DNA of 64,000 nucleotides from BOG-1155 sp963717985 (lineage in GTDB: Bacteria; Desulfobacterota; Syntrophorhabdia; Syntrophorhabdales; WCHB1-27). The position numbers were made by a program, and so were the translations under genes. Positions 52,537-60,671 of this stretch are shown here, in pieces. The stretch covers positions 372,001-436,000 of the forward strand of contig CAVQYC010000003.1 of NCBI GenBank assembly GCA_963717985.1, given 5' to 3'. The notes beneath the pieces are model-generated. The model saw only the letters and a list, made by a program, of their open reading frames with translations. It was not told the DNA's origin and searched no databases. Every line of letters begins with the position of its first letter. Positions within the stretch are counted from its first letter, which is position 1.

Positions 52537-53460
52537 TTATACACTTTTTGTCACTATTTCCTTTCTTAATGCATACACATCCTCTTTCAGACAGAGGGCC
52601 GGGTCGGCTTGAAGCGTCGATGCCGTGCCGCATGCCACCCCCAGGGCCAAGGCATCTTTGAAGCTCGCCCCTTCGCTAAACGCGAAAACCATGCCTGCTA
52701 CCAGCGCATCACCGGCTCCTGTCGAGCTCTTCACGTCCACCTTGGGAGGTATGACATGGAATCTTTCGTCCCGGGAGACACCGAGGACGCCTCTCGCACC
52801 CATAGAGACCACCAGATAGTCCACAAGGGCCAGAAAAGGCGTCACCTCTTGGAGCACGTCATCCTGGTCCCTGAGGTTCGTTTCGACAAGCCTGCCGAAC
52901 TCATGGATATTAGGCTTTATGAGATACGGACCTGCCTGCACGCCTTTTTTCAGCGCTTCCCCATCCGCGTCAAGGAATATTTTCACGTTCTTGTCTTTGA
53001 GGCCCGTAATTATCTGCGCATAGAAATCATCATCGAGACCCGGCGGCATGGTCCCGCTGAGCACGACATAACTATCACTCGGTATCTGCATGATCTTATG
53101 ATACACCGTGGTCACCTCAAACTGGCTGACCCCGGCGACCGGGGCGCTCAGAAGTGTCTCCATTTTCTTCTTTCGCTGATGGACGATAATGTTGCTCCTC
53201 GTTTCCCCGTTGGCTCTCGTAAAATCGCAGACAACGCCTTCGTTGATGAGCCTGCCCTCCACCTCCAGCCCGTTATATCCACGCATAAAACCGAGAGCGG
53301 TACTCTGTCCCCCCAGCCTCCTGATCACCCTCGAAACGTCGATTCCTCTGCCCTCGGCCCTTCGCTTCTCTTCGAGAATCATATTGACTTCATCGTAAAT
53401 AAATTCCTCGACGTCGAACGTCTTGTCCAGCGAAGGGTTGAGGGTGACGGTGTATATCAT
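52537..53460 (-). CDS. PfkB-family hexose kinase (1-phosphofructokinase/tagatose-6-P kinase-like)
   Basis: The 307 residues have the start YTVTLNPSLDKTFDVEEF typical of FruK/LacC-type kinases, GGKxxN-like GRGIDVSRVIRRLGG, and the PfkB signature SSTGAGDALVAGM (about 240-252) with the catalytic aspartate. It phosphorylates a sugar phosphate at C1 or C6. No PTS or sugar genes lie beside it, so it may serve as the glycolytic phosphofructokinase. Confidence 0.88.
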   Translation of the reverse strand: MIYTVTLNPSLDKTFDVEEFIYDEVNMILEEKRRAEGRGIDVSRVIRRLGGQSTALGFMRGYNGLEVEGRLINEGVVCDFTRANGETRSNIIVHQRKKKMETLLSAPVAGVSQFEVTTVYHKIMQIPSDSYVVLSGTMPPGLDDDFYAQIITGLKDKNVKIFLDADGEALKKGVQAGPYLIKPNIHEFGRLVETNLRDQDDVLQEVTPFLALVDYLVVSMGARGVLGVSRDERFHVIPPKVDVKSSTGAGDALVAGMVFAFSEGASFKDALALGVACGTASTLQADPALCLKEDVYALRKEIVTKSV

Positions 53461-53640
53461 GCAGCGGCCAGCTTTTTGAGAACCTTCATTTACCCTAAAT
53501 ATATCACAGACCGCGCCCAAAAACATATATTACGTCAAAAATTTCCCCATCGTCCCTCGTCATGGCCGGCTGTGCTAATTGCATGACATCTGGCGGCGAT
53601 GTCTGTTATAATTGCAAAAAGCTCCTTACCCGGAGGGACC

Positions 53641-54225
53641 ATGAAAAGACTTTTCCTCTTTTTACCCCTGGCAATCATGCTGGCCGGTCTTTATGGCTGC
53701 GGTTATAATCAAATGCAGGCAAACGAGGAGGCCGTTTTTGCGGCATGGGGGGATGTTGAGGCCGTGTACCAGCGACGGGCAGACCTTGTGCCCAATCTCG
53801 TTGAAGTGGTAAAAGGCTACGCGAAGCACGAACACGACACGTTGACGGCGGTCACGGAGGCACGGGCAAAGGTGGGGAGCGTGCAGGTATCGAAAGAGAT
53901 GCTCGACCGGCCCGAAGCGGTTGCGCGCTACCAACAGGCCCAATCGCAGCTCGGCTCGGCTCTTTCGAGGCTCCTTGTTGTGGCCGAGCAATATCCGAAC
54001 CTCAAAGCAAACCAGAATTTTCTCGACCTTCAGAACCAGCTTGAGGGGACGGAAAACCGCATAAACGTGGCAAGGGTCCGTTACAACAGGGCTGTGGAGG
54101 AGTTCAACGTCAGCATCAGGATATTCCCCAATTCACTCACCAATTCACTGCTCCTCCATCTGACCAGGAAAGAGCCCTTTAAAGCGGATGAAGGCGCAAG
54201 GGCTGCGCCTAAAATCAAGTTCTAG
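53641..54225 (+). CDS. lemA: LemA family protein
   Basis: The 194 residues have an N-terminal lipoprotein-like or membrane signal (IMLAGLYGCG) and then the LemA helical bundle (WGDVEAVYQRRADLVPNLVE, ENRINVARVRYNRAVEEFN). Its role is unknown; it is usually paired with TPM-domain proteins, as here. GGAGGGACC precedes the ATG at 53641. The TPM gene follows after 13 bases. Confidence 0.94.
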   Translation: MKRLFLFLPLAIMLAGLYGCGYNQMQANEEAVFAAWGDVEAVYQRRADLVPNLVEVVKGYAKHEHDTLTAVTEARAKVGSVQVSKEMLDRPEAVARYQQAQSQLGSALSRLLVVAEQYPNLKANQNFLDLQNQLEGTENRINVARVRYNRAVEEFNVSIRIFPNSLTNSLLLHLTRKEPFKADEGARAAPKIKF

Positions 54226-54238
54226 GATTTGTCAGGCT

Positions 54239-55150
54239 ATGAAAAGACGGATAGCGGTACTGCTTTTTTTCCTCGGGATAGTCGCATCGTTTCTCCCCTC
54301 TGTCGCGAGGGCCCTGCCGGTCCCGCCGCTGAATGCCCACATCAACGACTACGCCCACATGATCTCCGAGCGCGCAGCCGGGGAGCTGGAGCGCGAGCTT
54401 GCCGAGCTTGAAAAAACCGATTCGACGCAGGTAGTGGTCCTGACCATACCCGGTCTGGAAGGTGAAAACGTCGAGGACTTCTCCATAAAAGTTGCCGAAG
54501 CCTGGAAGATAGGATCGAAGGGCGTCGACAACGGCGTCATCCTTCTCATCGTGAGAGACGACCGAAAGGTGAGGATAGAGGTGGGAAGAGGCCTTGAGGG
54601 CAAACTGACCGACCTCGTCTCGGGACGCATCATCAGGAACAGCATCATACCCAGGTTCAAGGCGGGCGATTTTGACGGCGGCGTCAAGGCCGGGGTAGGC
54701 GCCATCGTTGAGGCGGCAAGGGGGGAGTACAGGGCGGAGGGCCGTGAGCCGGGACAGGGTCGCCGGGGAACAACGCCGATCTTCACGCTCCTTATCTTTC
54801 TGTTCATCGCCCTCGTCTTTGCCGGCGCCCTCTCAAAAATATTCGGCGCCGCAGTGGGCACAGTGGGGCTGCCGATAGCCGCAAAATTATCCTTCCCCGC
54901 CCTCTCGTACCCTATCCTCGGCGGGCTCGCCCTCCTGGGGCTCGTTATCGGCCTGCTCATTCATACGATATTCGGAGGAGGCGGACGAGGAGGTGGAGGC
55001 GGAGGCGGTTTCCCTGGCGGCGGTTTTTTGGGAGGTTTTTTGGGAGGCCTTTTTTTCGGAGGCGGCTCCTCGTCGGGCGGCGATTCCTCGGGAGGTTTTT
55101 TCGGTGGCGGCGGCGATTTTGGAGGCGGCGGCGCGTCCGGAGACTGGTAA
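54239..55150 (+). CDS. TPM domain protein (YgcG family) with glycine-rich tail
   Basis: The 303 residues have a signal peptide (1-24) and a TPM domain (HINDYAHMISERAAGELERE, VVLTIPG, VEVGRGLEG in IEVGRGLEGKLTD). Two hydrophobic helices (about 185-205 and 225-245) precede a Gly/Ser/Phe-rich C-terminal tail ending GGGGASGDW. The build is that of YgcG/MgtE-linked proteins encoded next to LemA. The tail DNA is a GGAGGCGG-type low-complexity run. Confidence 0.9.
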   Translation: MKRRIAVLLFFLGIVASFLPSVARALPVPPLNAHINDYAHMISERAAGELERELAELEKTDSTQVVVLTIPGLEGENVEDFSIKVAEAWKIGSKGVDNGVILLIVRDDRKVRIEVGRGLEGKLTDLVSGRIIRNSIIPRFKAGDFDGGVKAGVGAIVEAARGEYRAEGREPGQGRRGTTPIFTLLIFLFIALVFAGALSKIFGAAVGTVGLPIAAKLSFPALSYPILGGLALLGLVIGLLIHTIFGGGGRGGGGGGGFPGGGFLGGFLGGLFFGGGSSSGGDSSGGFFGGGGDFGGGGASGDW

Positions 55151-55162
55151 CAAAGGTGGCGT

Positions 55163-55792
55163 ATGAAAATCAGGGCAAAAGAATTTTTCAGCAAGGAACA
55201 AAAGGAGAAGATCCGGCAGGCTGTGCGGGCCGCAGAGGGCTTGACGGCTACGGATATCTCCGTTATGCTCGTCGATGAGAGCGACCGTTATCGCGAGGCG
55301 GAGCTCACAGGCGCTCTCTCCTTCTCGGCGCTTTTGGCGCTCGTCCTGTCCATGGCCTTGCATCAGCTCACCATCTGGTTCTACATTCCCCTCACGGCCG
55401 TGCTCCTTTACCCCTTCGTCCGTCTTTTCCGGGTATTCCCGCACATGTTGCTCGCCTTCCTCCACCGCAAAAGGGTCGAGGAGGCTGTGCGGGAAAGGGC
55501 CGTCTACGCCTTTTTTCAGAAGGGAGTCCACAAGACCGACGAGCAGACGGGCATTCTCATATTCATCTCCCTCCTGGAGCGAAAGGTCTGGATCCTGGCG
55601 GACAAGGGCATTCACGGCAAGATCGAGTCCGGCCTCTTACGGACCCTCGCCCAAGAGTTGGCCACCGGCATCAAGGAAGACCGAGCCTTTGAAGCCCTCT
55701 GCAGCGTCATCAAGAAGTGCGGCGCCGAGCTTGCGCGCCATTTTCCCGGCTCGCATGGGGGGAATCAACCAGCCGATGAAATAATCTGCTAG
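55163..55792 (+). CDS. Second TPM domain protein with internal membrane segments
   Basis: The 209 residues start with a TPM-like N-terminus (FFSKEQKEKIRQAVRAAEG, ISVMLVDESDRYREAE) and then two hydrophobic segments (about 51-67, 70-85). The domain ends with LLERKVWILADKGIHGKI and FEALCSVIKKCGAELARHFP. The TPM fold seems split by the membrane part, as in the short YgcG-adjacent paralogues. It sits 12 bases after the first TPM gene, completing a lemA-TPM-TPM operon. Confidence 0.85.
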   Translation: MKIRAKEFFSKEQKEKIRQAVRAAEGLTATDISVMLVDESDRYREAELTGALSFSALLALVLSMALHQLTIWFYIPLTAVLLYPFVRLFRVFPHMLLAFLHRKRVEEAVRERAVYAFFQKGVHKTDEQTGILIFISLLERKVWILADKGIHGKIESGLLRTLAQELATGIKEDRAFEALCSVIKKCGAELARHFPGSHGGNQPADEIIC

Positions 55793-55797
55793 GGGTG

Positions 55798-55852
55798 GGG
55801 CGGCCGGGTTAATTTCGCGCCTTGCCACCCGCGCCATCGCCGAGGAGCGCGG
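55798..55852. repeat. 55-bp dispersed repeat, copy 2
   Basis: It is identical to 24717-24771 except for one base (T in place of A), in the same orientation, and starts 6 bases past the TPM gene stop. Copy 1 is also just outside a gene. Confidence 0.85.
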
Positions 55853-55890
55853 GTACGAACGTGTGAAGAAATCGTTTGGGGACCCTTTGC

Positions 55891-56000
55891 TGTCATTCCG
55901 GCGAAAGCCAGAATCCTGTCTTTTCAGCACGTTACAAAGGACCTGGACCCCGGCGTCCGCCCCAGGATTCAAACCTTCCGGGGCAGGCTTGGTGATGACA
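55891..56000. repeat. MITE-like intergenic element with inverted ends
   Basis: The ends TGTCAT (55891-55896) and ATGACA (55995-56000) are inverse, and internal GAATCCTG (55911-55918) and CAGGATTC (55963-55970) also pair. ATTCCGGCGAAAGCCAGAAT is itself an imperfect hairpin of a kind widespread in proteobacterial intergenic regions. Confidence 0.55.
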
Positions 56001-56077
56001 AAAAGACAATTCTTTCACGTGTTCTACCCGGCCAATGTATCTCGGGGTCGCGCATCCTCGAGTGGGTCCGAGCGATC

Positions 56078-57148
56078 ATGGAAATGAGCAAGGAACTTAG
56101 AAATCTGAAGCCCTATGAAATAAGGCTCCTTTTTAGCATCATTCAAAAACTTTCAGTAGTCCACGATCAATATACCGTTCGTAAGGAAGTCTCTGAAGAT
56201 CTGTTACGCCTTCTTAAATCCGATTTCCTTGCTTCATTTGTGTGGAATCAAGACCGCCAGGTATTCGAACACTGCGTATTTTTGAACATGGACCCTGCTA
56301 ATTTGGCCAGATACGATAGCTATTACCAGTTTCATGATCCGATTACACATTCCCTGCAGAAACGAAGAAAAGCTACCCTAGTGTGCGAGGTTATGCCTCA
56401 AGACCAATTGGAGAGGACCGAGTTCTTTAACGACTTCCTGATGAAAGACGGGCTTCACCACGGAATAAATCTCTATGCATACGACGGTGATCAGAATATC
56501 GGAGACTTGCGGATATGGAGGGTTCAGCATAGACCTGCTTTCGGAAAACATGAAGCCCTTCTGTTGGACAACGTCCTTCCTTACTTCCGTAATGCTTTGC
56601 GAAATGCCCGGATCATGGCAAGAGCCCATGGGATAGAGGGTTTCTGGAGACAGTTGCTGGAAAACATGCACGTTGCTCTGTTTCTTTTTGACGCCGATGG
56701 TTCCCTTCTCTACGAAAACAGTGAGGCCCGCGAAATGGAGGGATGCCTGTCCGATGTGAGGGGATCTTCTTCCTTCTCCGATTACATTCGTTCTGTTCTG
56801 AAAGAGAACCGATTGGAGACGGAGTGGGGTCCTTTTTCTCTGTCAATTCTGAGAACTGTTTCACCTCAGGATTCACGACCGGTTACCGCCGTTATGGCAC
56901 ACAGGTCAAAGCCTAAGAGAATGGACGCCGACTCACTGAGGAGGAGACATCATCTGACTTCTCGTGAGGTGGAGATCTGCATGCTTGTGCACAAGGGACT
57001 GACCGACCCCGAGATTGCTTCCGTCCTAAATATCGCCTATTCCACCGTCCGAACTCACCTGAACAACTTGTTCACGAAATTGGATGTTACTACGCGATCG
57101 GAACTCATCTACATCCTGCTCGACGGGGCAGCTGAAATCTCCCTATAG
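56078..57148 (+). CDS. LuxR-family transcriptional regulator
   Basis: The 356 residues have a C-terminal LuxR helix-turn-helix (LTSREVEICMLVHKGLTDPE, STVRTHLNNLFTKLDVTTRSEL, about 288-345). The N-terminal 270 residues include a possible PAS-like part (ENMHVALFLFDADGSLLYEN, about 192-211), and no receiver domain is seen. The gene is visibly lower in GC than its neighbours and preceded by repeats, suggesting transfer. The signal is unknown. ATG 56084 is an alternative start. Confidence 0.87.
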   Translation: MEMSKELRNLKPYEIRLLFSIIQKLSVVHDQYTVRKEVSEDLLRLLKSDFLASFVWNQDRQVFEHCVFLNMDPANLARYDSYYQFHDPITHSLQKRRKATLVCEVMPQDQLERTEFFNDFLMKDGLHHGINLYAYDGDQNIGDLRIWRVQHRPAFGKHEALLLDNVLPYFRNALRNARIMARAHGIEGFWRQLLENMHVALFLFDADGSLLYENSEAREMEGCLSDVRGSSSFSDYIRSVLKENRLETEWGPFSLSILRTVSPQDSRPVTAVMAHRSKPKRMDADSLRRRHHLTSREVEICMLVHKGLTDPEIASVLNIAYSTVRTHLNNLFTKLDVTTRSELIYILLDGAAEISL

Positions 57149-57268
57149 TTAATCCTCTTTTTCGCCGCATCCCCAAATCTGTGGATAGACCATGCAACAC
57201 CTTGCGGGGTAACATAAACTATAATCGTGGTGCACGCCACAAAACGCCAAGAGCACAAAGGAGGCCGT

Positions 57269-58774
57269 ATGAGCGTATCTATCCGCCGTGTGAGCGCGAG
57301 CCTATTGATCGCCACTTCACTTTTCTTTTTTACTGGCTGTGCCGGGTTATCCACCGTTATGCAGCCGCCGGCCGACCTGACACAGTTAAGTGCGACCGAA
57401 GCTGCCGGTTTTTTGAGCAGTGGTATGATTACGAGTGAGGCCCTTGTTACGGCTTATCTTGAAAAGATTAAAACACGCGGCGACCTGAATGCATTTATCA
57501 CAGTAGATGAAGCGGGCGCATTAGCAGCCGCAAAAGCTGCTGATGCAGATCGTGCTTCCGGTAAGGCCGTCGGTCTCCTGCAGGGAATACCCATTGTTGT
57601 CAAAGACAACATCCTGGTAAGGAACATAGCCGGTGCAGGTGGCACTCCGGCATTAAAAACACTCCTACCTACCGCAGACGCACCTGTAATCGATGCAGTA
57701 AGGAAGGCCGGTGCAATCATCCTTGCCAAAACCAATATGCATGAGCTGGCCTTTGGTATATCAGGTTATAACGGAGCGTTTCCTAATCCCGCAACGGGAA
57801 GTATCGGCGTTCGCAATCCTTATGACACCACACGTTTTGCCGGCGGCTCTTCCTCCGGCAACGGTGCTGCCATAGCTGCACGTCTGGTTGGCGCCGGTAT
57901 CGGTACCGATACCGGAGGCTCCTCCCGGATACCGGCGAGCGTATGCGGTATTGCCGGCTTCCGCCCAACGGTAGGGCGCTATAGTGGCGAGGGCATCGTT
58001 CCGCTTTCACATACAAGGGACACGGCTGGACCAATGGGCCAAACCGTTGCGGATGTGGCATTGCTGGATGCTGCCATTACCCGTGACGTTGCAGTCACCG
58101 CCGCTGATTTGAAAGGTGTGAGAATAGGCGTAGTGAGAGATTACTTCTTCCAGCACATGGGCGCGGACACAGCAACCGTAATGAGTAGCACCCTTGCCAA
58201 GCTTACCGCTGCAGGTGCCACTATTGTTGACTCGGATATGCCGAATATAAAAACGCTTGACGACGCATGCGGCTTTCCTATCGTAATCAAAGAAGCATAT
58301 GACGATATGGTGGCGTTTCTTGCCAAATATAAACCGGATGTGACGATAAACCAAGTGGCCGCTAATATCGCCAGCGCCGATGTCAAAGGCGCGTTTGGTG
58401 CTGTCACAGGCCATGCTACCGATGCCGCCTACCCCGCTGCAATGCTGACGTCACGTCCAGCGCTGCAAAGATTGTACGAGCACACCTTTGCAGCTTACGC
58501 ACTCGATGTCATCATTTTTCCGACAACGCCGGTCACCGCTATCACACAAGGTCCTGACGCAAGCAGCATCGCTAATTTCAACTTGTTCATCCAGAACACA
58601 GATCCAGGATCCGTTGCCGGAATCCCAGGATTGAGCATTCCTGCTGGTCTTGGCCCAACAAGCGGCATGCCGGTCGGCGTAGAAATAGATGGGCCCGTTG
58701 GCAGTGATCGTAAGGTTCTATCTATAGGCTTGGCGATTGAAAAAGTACTTGGACGTACGCCGGCGCCAAAGTAA
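57269..58774 (+). CDS. Lipoprotein amidase (amidase signature family)
   Basis: The 501 residues have a lipoprotein signal (SLFFFTGC, about C24) and then the amidase-signature core. The catalytic triad is visible: Lys in PIVVKDNI (about 110), cis-Ser in GGSSSGNGAA and nucleophile Ser in GTDTGGSSRIPAS (about 220). Members hydrolyse amides of carboxylic acids or peptides. The lipid anchor places it in the periplasm or outer membrane, unlike GatA. GGAGG precedes the ATG at 57269 by 4 bases. Confidence 0.9.
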   Translation: MSVSIRRVSASLLIATSLFFFTGCAGLSTVMQPPADLTQLSATEAAGFLSSGMITSEALVTAYLEKIKTRGDLNAFITVDEAGALAAAKAADADRASGKAVGLLQGIPIVVKDNILVRNIAGAGGTPALKTLLPTADAPVIDAVRKAGAIILAKTNMHELAFGISGYNGAFPNPATGSIGVRNPYDTTRFAGGSSSGNGAAIAARLVGAGIGTDTGGSSRIPASVCGIAGFRPTVGRYSGEGIVPLSHTRDTAGPMGQTVADVALLDAAITRDVAVTAADLKGVRIGVVRDYFFQHMGADTATVMSSTLAKLTAAGATIVDSDMPNIKTLDDACGFPIVIKEAYDDMVAFLAKYKPDVTINQVAANIASADVKGAFGAVTGHATDAAYPAAMLTSRPALQRLYEHTFAAYALDVIIFPTTPVTAITQGPDASSIANFNLFIQNTDPGSVAGIPGLSIPAGLGPTSGMPVGVEIDGPVGSDRKVLSIGLAIEKVLGRTPAPK

Positions 58775-58788
58775 GTACAAAGCTACCG

Positions 58789-58824
58789 CCCTTGGGCAGG
58801 TGACGACATGACCCCGCCCAAGGG
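58789..58824 (+). terminator. Stem-loop after the amidase gene
   Basis: CCCTTGGGC (58789-58797) pairs fully with GCCCAAGGG (58816-58824) around an 18-base loop, 14 bases past the stop. No T-tract follows, so termination is uncertain. Confidence 0.4.
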
Positions 58825-58863
58825 AAGTGGAATCCACCAAGCATGGGGTAGCCCAAGGGGACA

Positions 58864-58898
58864 TTGTTTCCCAGTGTGATTTGTTCTTGCTGTCGCCT
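58864..58898. repeat. 35-bp dispersed repeat after the amidase gene
   Basis: It resembles 26866-26900 at about 29 of 35 positions (shared core TGTGATTTGTTCT). Both copies follow genes for lipoprotein hydrolases. Confidence 0.6.
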
Positions 58899-59261
58899 GT
58901 TGAGAGGCCAAGCCATTTGTCAAGTAGGGAAATAATGCCACCCGTCCCCAATCTAGGTATAAAGAGGTATACCCTCCCGGTTAACGAGTTCGGAAAAGCG
59001 GCTTTTTATGGACAGATCACACGAAATCCAATCTTACCCGAACATCTGATCCAAGGGACTACATCGGGATGTCCATAACCAAACAGCTAATCCTTGCGGG
59101 GCGGTTACAAGGGGGCGGGGGGTGCCACCTGAAGCGGCCCATCCCGGGAGAAAGGGGTGGTGGTTTTCGGCAACTATTGCTTGACCTGACCTTGCTTCCG
59201 ATCATACAATGGGAACAAACGTGCATAAGCTCAAGAAGGGATCTAGTCAGAGGATGGCGGA
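58899..59261. other. Intergenic stretch, no gene seen
   Basis: About 360 bases with only short frames lacking ribosome-binding sites or recognisable content. A G-rich run lies at 59110-59120. It may hold the promoter for the membrane protein at 59262. Confidence 0.5.
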
Positions 59262-59681
59262 ATGAAGAAACTCCTGGTAATCTCCTATTGGATAGGCATC
59301 GTTGCCGATGCTATGGCAACGGTGCTCCTGTTCTTCCCGGATGTGGCGAACGCCGTCCTTCAACCGCAGCCGTTTGAAATGTCAGCGATCTATCTGTATG
59401 TCGCCCGTGTGGCCGGCGCATTGATGCTGGGCTGGACAACCTTGCTATTCTGGGCGGCGCTCAAGCCCATTGAGCGGGCCGACGTTCTCCTGATCACCCT
59501 CGTTCCCGTCGTCAGCCTATTGGCTGTCGCGGCCGGACTTGTGGCGAAATCACATCAGATAGCGGCTTCAAAACTATTGCCCATGTTCGGCCTGTATTTT
59601 GTCCTCTATTGTACGTTCATCCCCTCGTACGTATGGGCAAAGAAGCAAGGTCGCCTGCGCTCAAGGGAGACGAAAGGGTGA
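59262..59681 (+). CDS. Four-helix membrane protein, unknown
   Basis: The 139 residues show four hydrophobic segments (about 5-25, 42-66, 77-95, 104-124) and a basic tail. It resembles short DUF-type membrane proteins of unknown role. An AGGATGGCGG stretch precedes the ATG. Its TGA overlaps the GTG of the flavodoxin/ferredoxin gene by 4 bases, so the two are coupled. Confidence 0.72.
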   Translation: MKKLLVISYWIGIVADAMATVLLFFPDVANAVLQPQPFEMSAIYLYVARVAGALMLGWTTLLFWAALKPIERADVLLITLVPVVSLLAVAAGLVAKSHQIAASKLLPMFGLYFVLYCTFIPSYVWAKKQGRLRSRETKG

Positions 59682-60463
59682 AAACGACGATCTACTATTA
59701 TACGGGCACGGGCAATTCGCTGTGGGTGGCGCGGGCAGTCGCGGGGCAATTGGGTGAGACGAACCTCGTGTCAATCCCGGACTGTAGAGAGGATGAGCGG
59801 ATCGGGAATGCGGATGTAATCGGCCTGATCTTTCCTGTGTACATCTGGGGGGTCCCTGCTCCCATCGTTCGATTTACGGGGCGGCTGAAGGGCCTCCGAC
59901 CGGGCTACTTTTTCGCGATTGCGGTCAATGGGGGCCAGGTAGCCAACACGCTCATCGAGCTAAGCGGCATTTTGAAGAAGAACGGCGTTACCCTCGATTC
60001 GGGATTTGAAATCACGATGCCTTCCAACTATATACCGTGGGGCGGTCCCGGACCCGCCGAGAAACAGAATCGGCAATTTGACGAGGCGAAAGCCAAGACG
60101 GCACGGATAGCAGCCCATGTAAGAAACCACCGGATAGGTCCAATAGAAAAGGGACCGCTCTGGCAGAGAGTGGTGTTCACTCTTATCCACAAGGTGAGCT
60201 TCAATCGGGTACCGAAAATGGACCGGAACTTTTGGGTTGATGAGAAATGCAACGAGTGCGGCGTGTGCGCCAAAGTATGTCCCGCGGAAAATATCACGAT
60301 TTCGGATGGATTGCCCTCGTGGAATCACCAATGCGAGCAGTGTCTGGCATGTATTCAGTGGTGCCCTAATGAGGCGATACAGTACGGCAAAAAGACGCCC
60401 AGGTACGAAAGATACCACCATCCGGAGGCTATCCTTAAGGACGTGTTAAAATCGCGCACGTAA
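59678..60463 (+). CDS. EFR1-type flavodoxin/ferredoxin fusion protein
   Basis: The 261 residues have an N-terminal flavodoxin fold (YYYTGTGNSLWVARAVA FMN loop, FPVYIWGVPAPI) and a C-terminal 2[4Fe-4S] ferredoxin (CNECGVCAKVCP and CEQCLACIQWCP, about 188-228). Such proteins carry low-potential electrons in anaerobes. The GTG start at 59678 overlaps the membrane-protein stop. Coupling to a membrane partner suggests a small redox pair. Confidence 0.88.
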   Translation: MKTTIYYYTGTGNSLWVARAVAGQLGETNLVSIPDCREDERIGNADVIGLIFPVYIWGVPAPIVRFTGRLKGLRPGYFFAIAVNGGQVANTLIELSGILKKNGVTLDSGFEITMPSNYIPWGGPGPAEKQNRQFDEAKAKTARIAAHVRNHRIGPIEKGPLWQRVVFTLIHKVSFNRVPKMDRNFWVDEKCNECGVCAKVCPAENITISDGLPSWNHQCEQCLACIQWCPNEAIQYGKKTPRYERYHHPEAILKDVLKSRT

Positions 60464-60671
60464 GTGTCGCTCGGGCCAGGTCTTGCAATCACACCCTCCC
60501 CTTTCTTTGTTCATTGTGCACCTGCGTAAATTACCCGCACGCCCACCCTGAATATGGAGGAGCGAATCTGTTTTGTTCTGCCATTCCTTTGTCGTCATGT
60601 AGTAATGACGATGCCTGAACAGGACGTGGATTCTTATTAGATCGTAGGTACTGCAAAAGCGGAATGTCAAC

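Noticed and set aside
54887..55615. 242-codon minus-strand frame, Pro/Ser-rich
   Set aside because: Produced by the complement of the glycine-rich tail of the TPM gene.
58827..59078. 83-codon plus-strand frame after the amidase
   Set aside because: No ribosome-binding site or family, and it runs through the 35-bp repeat.
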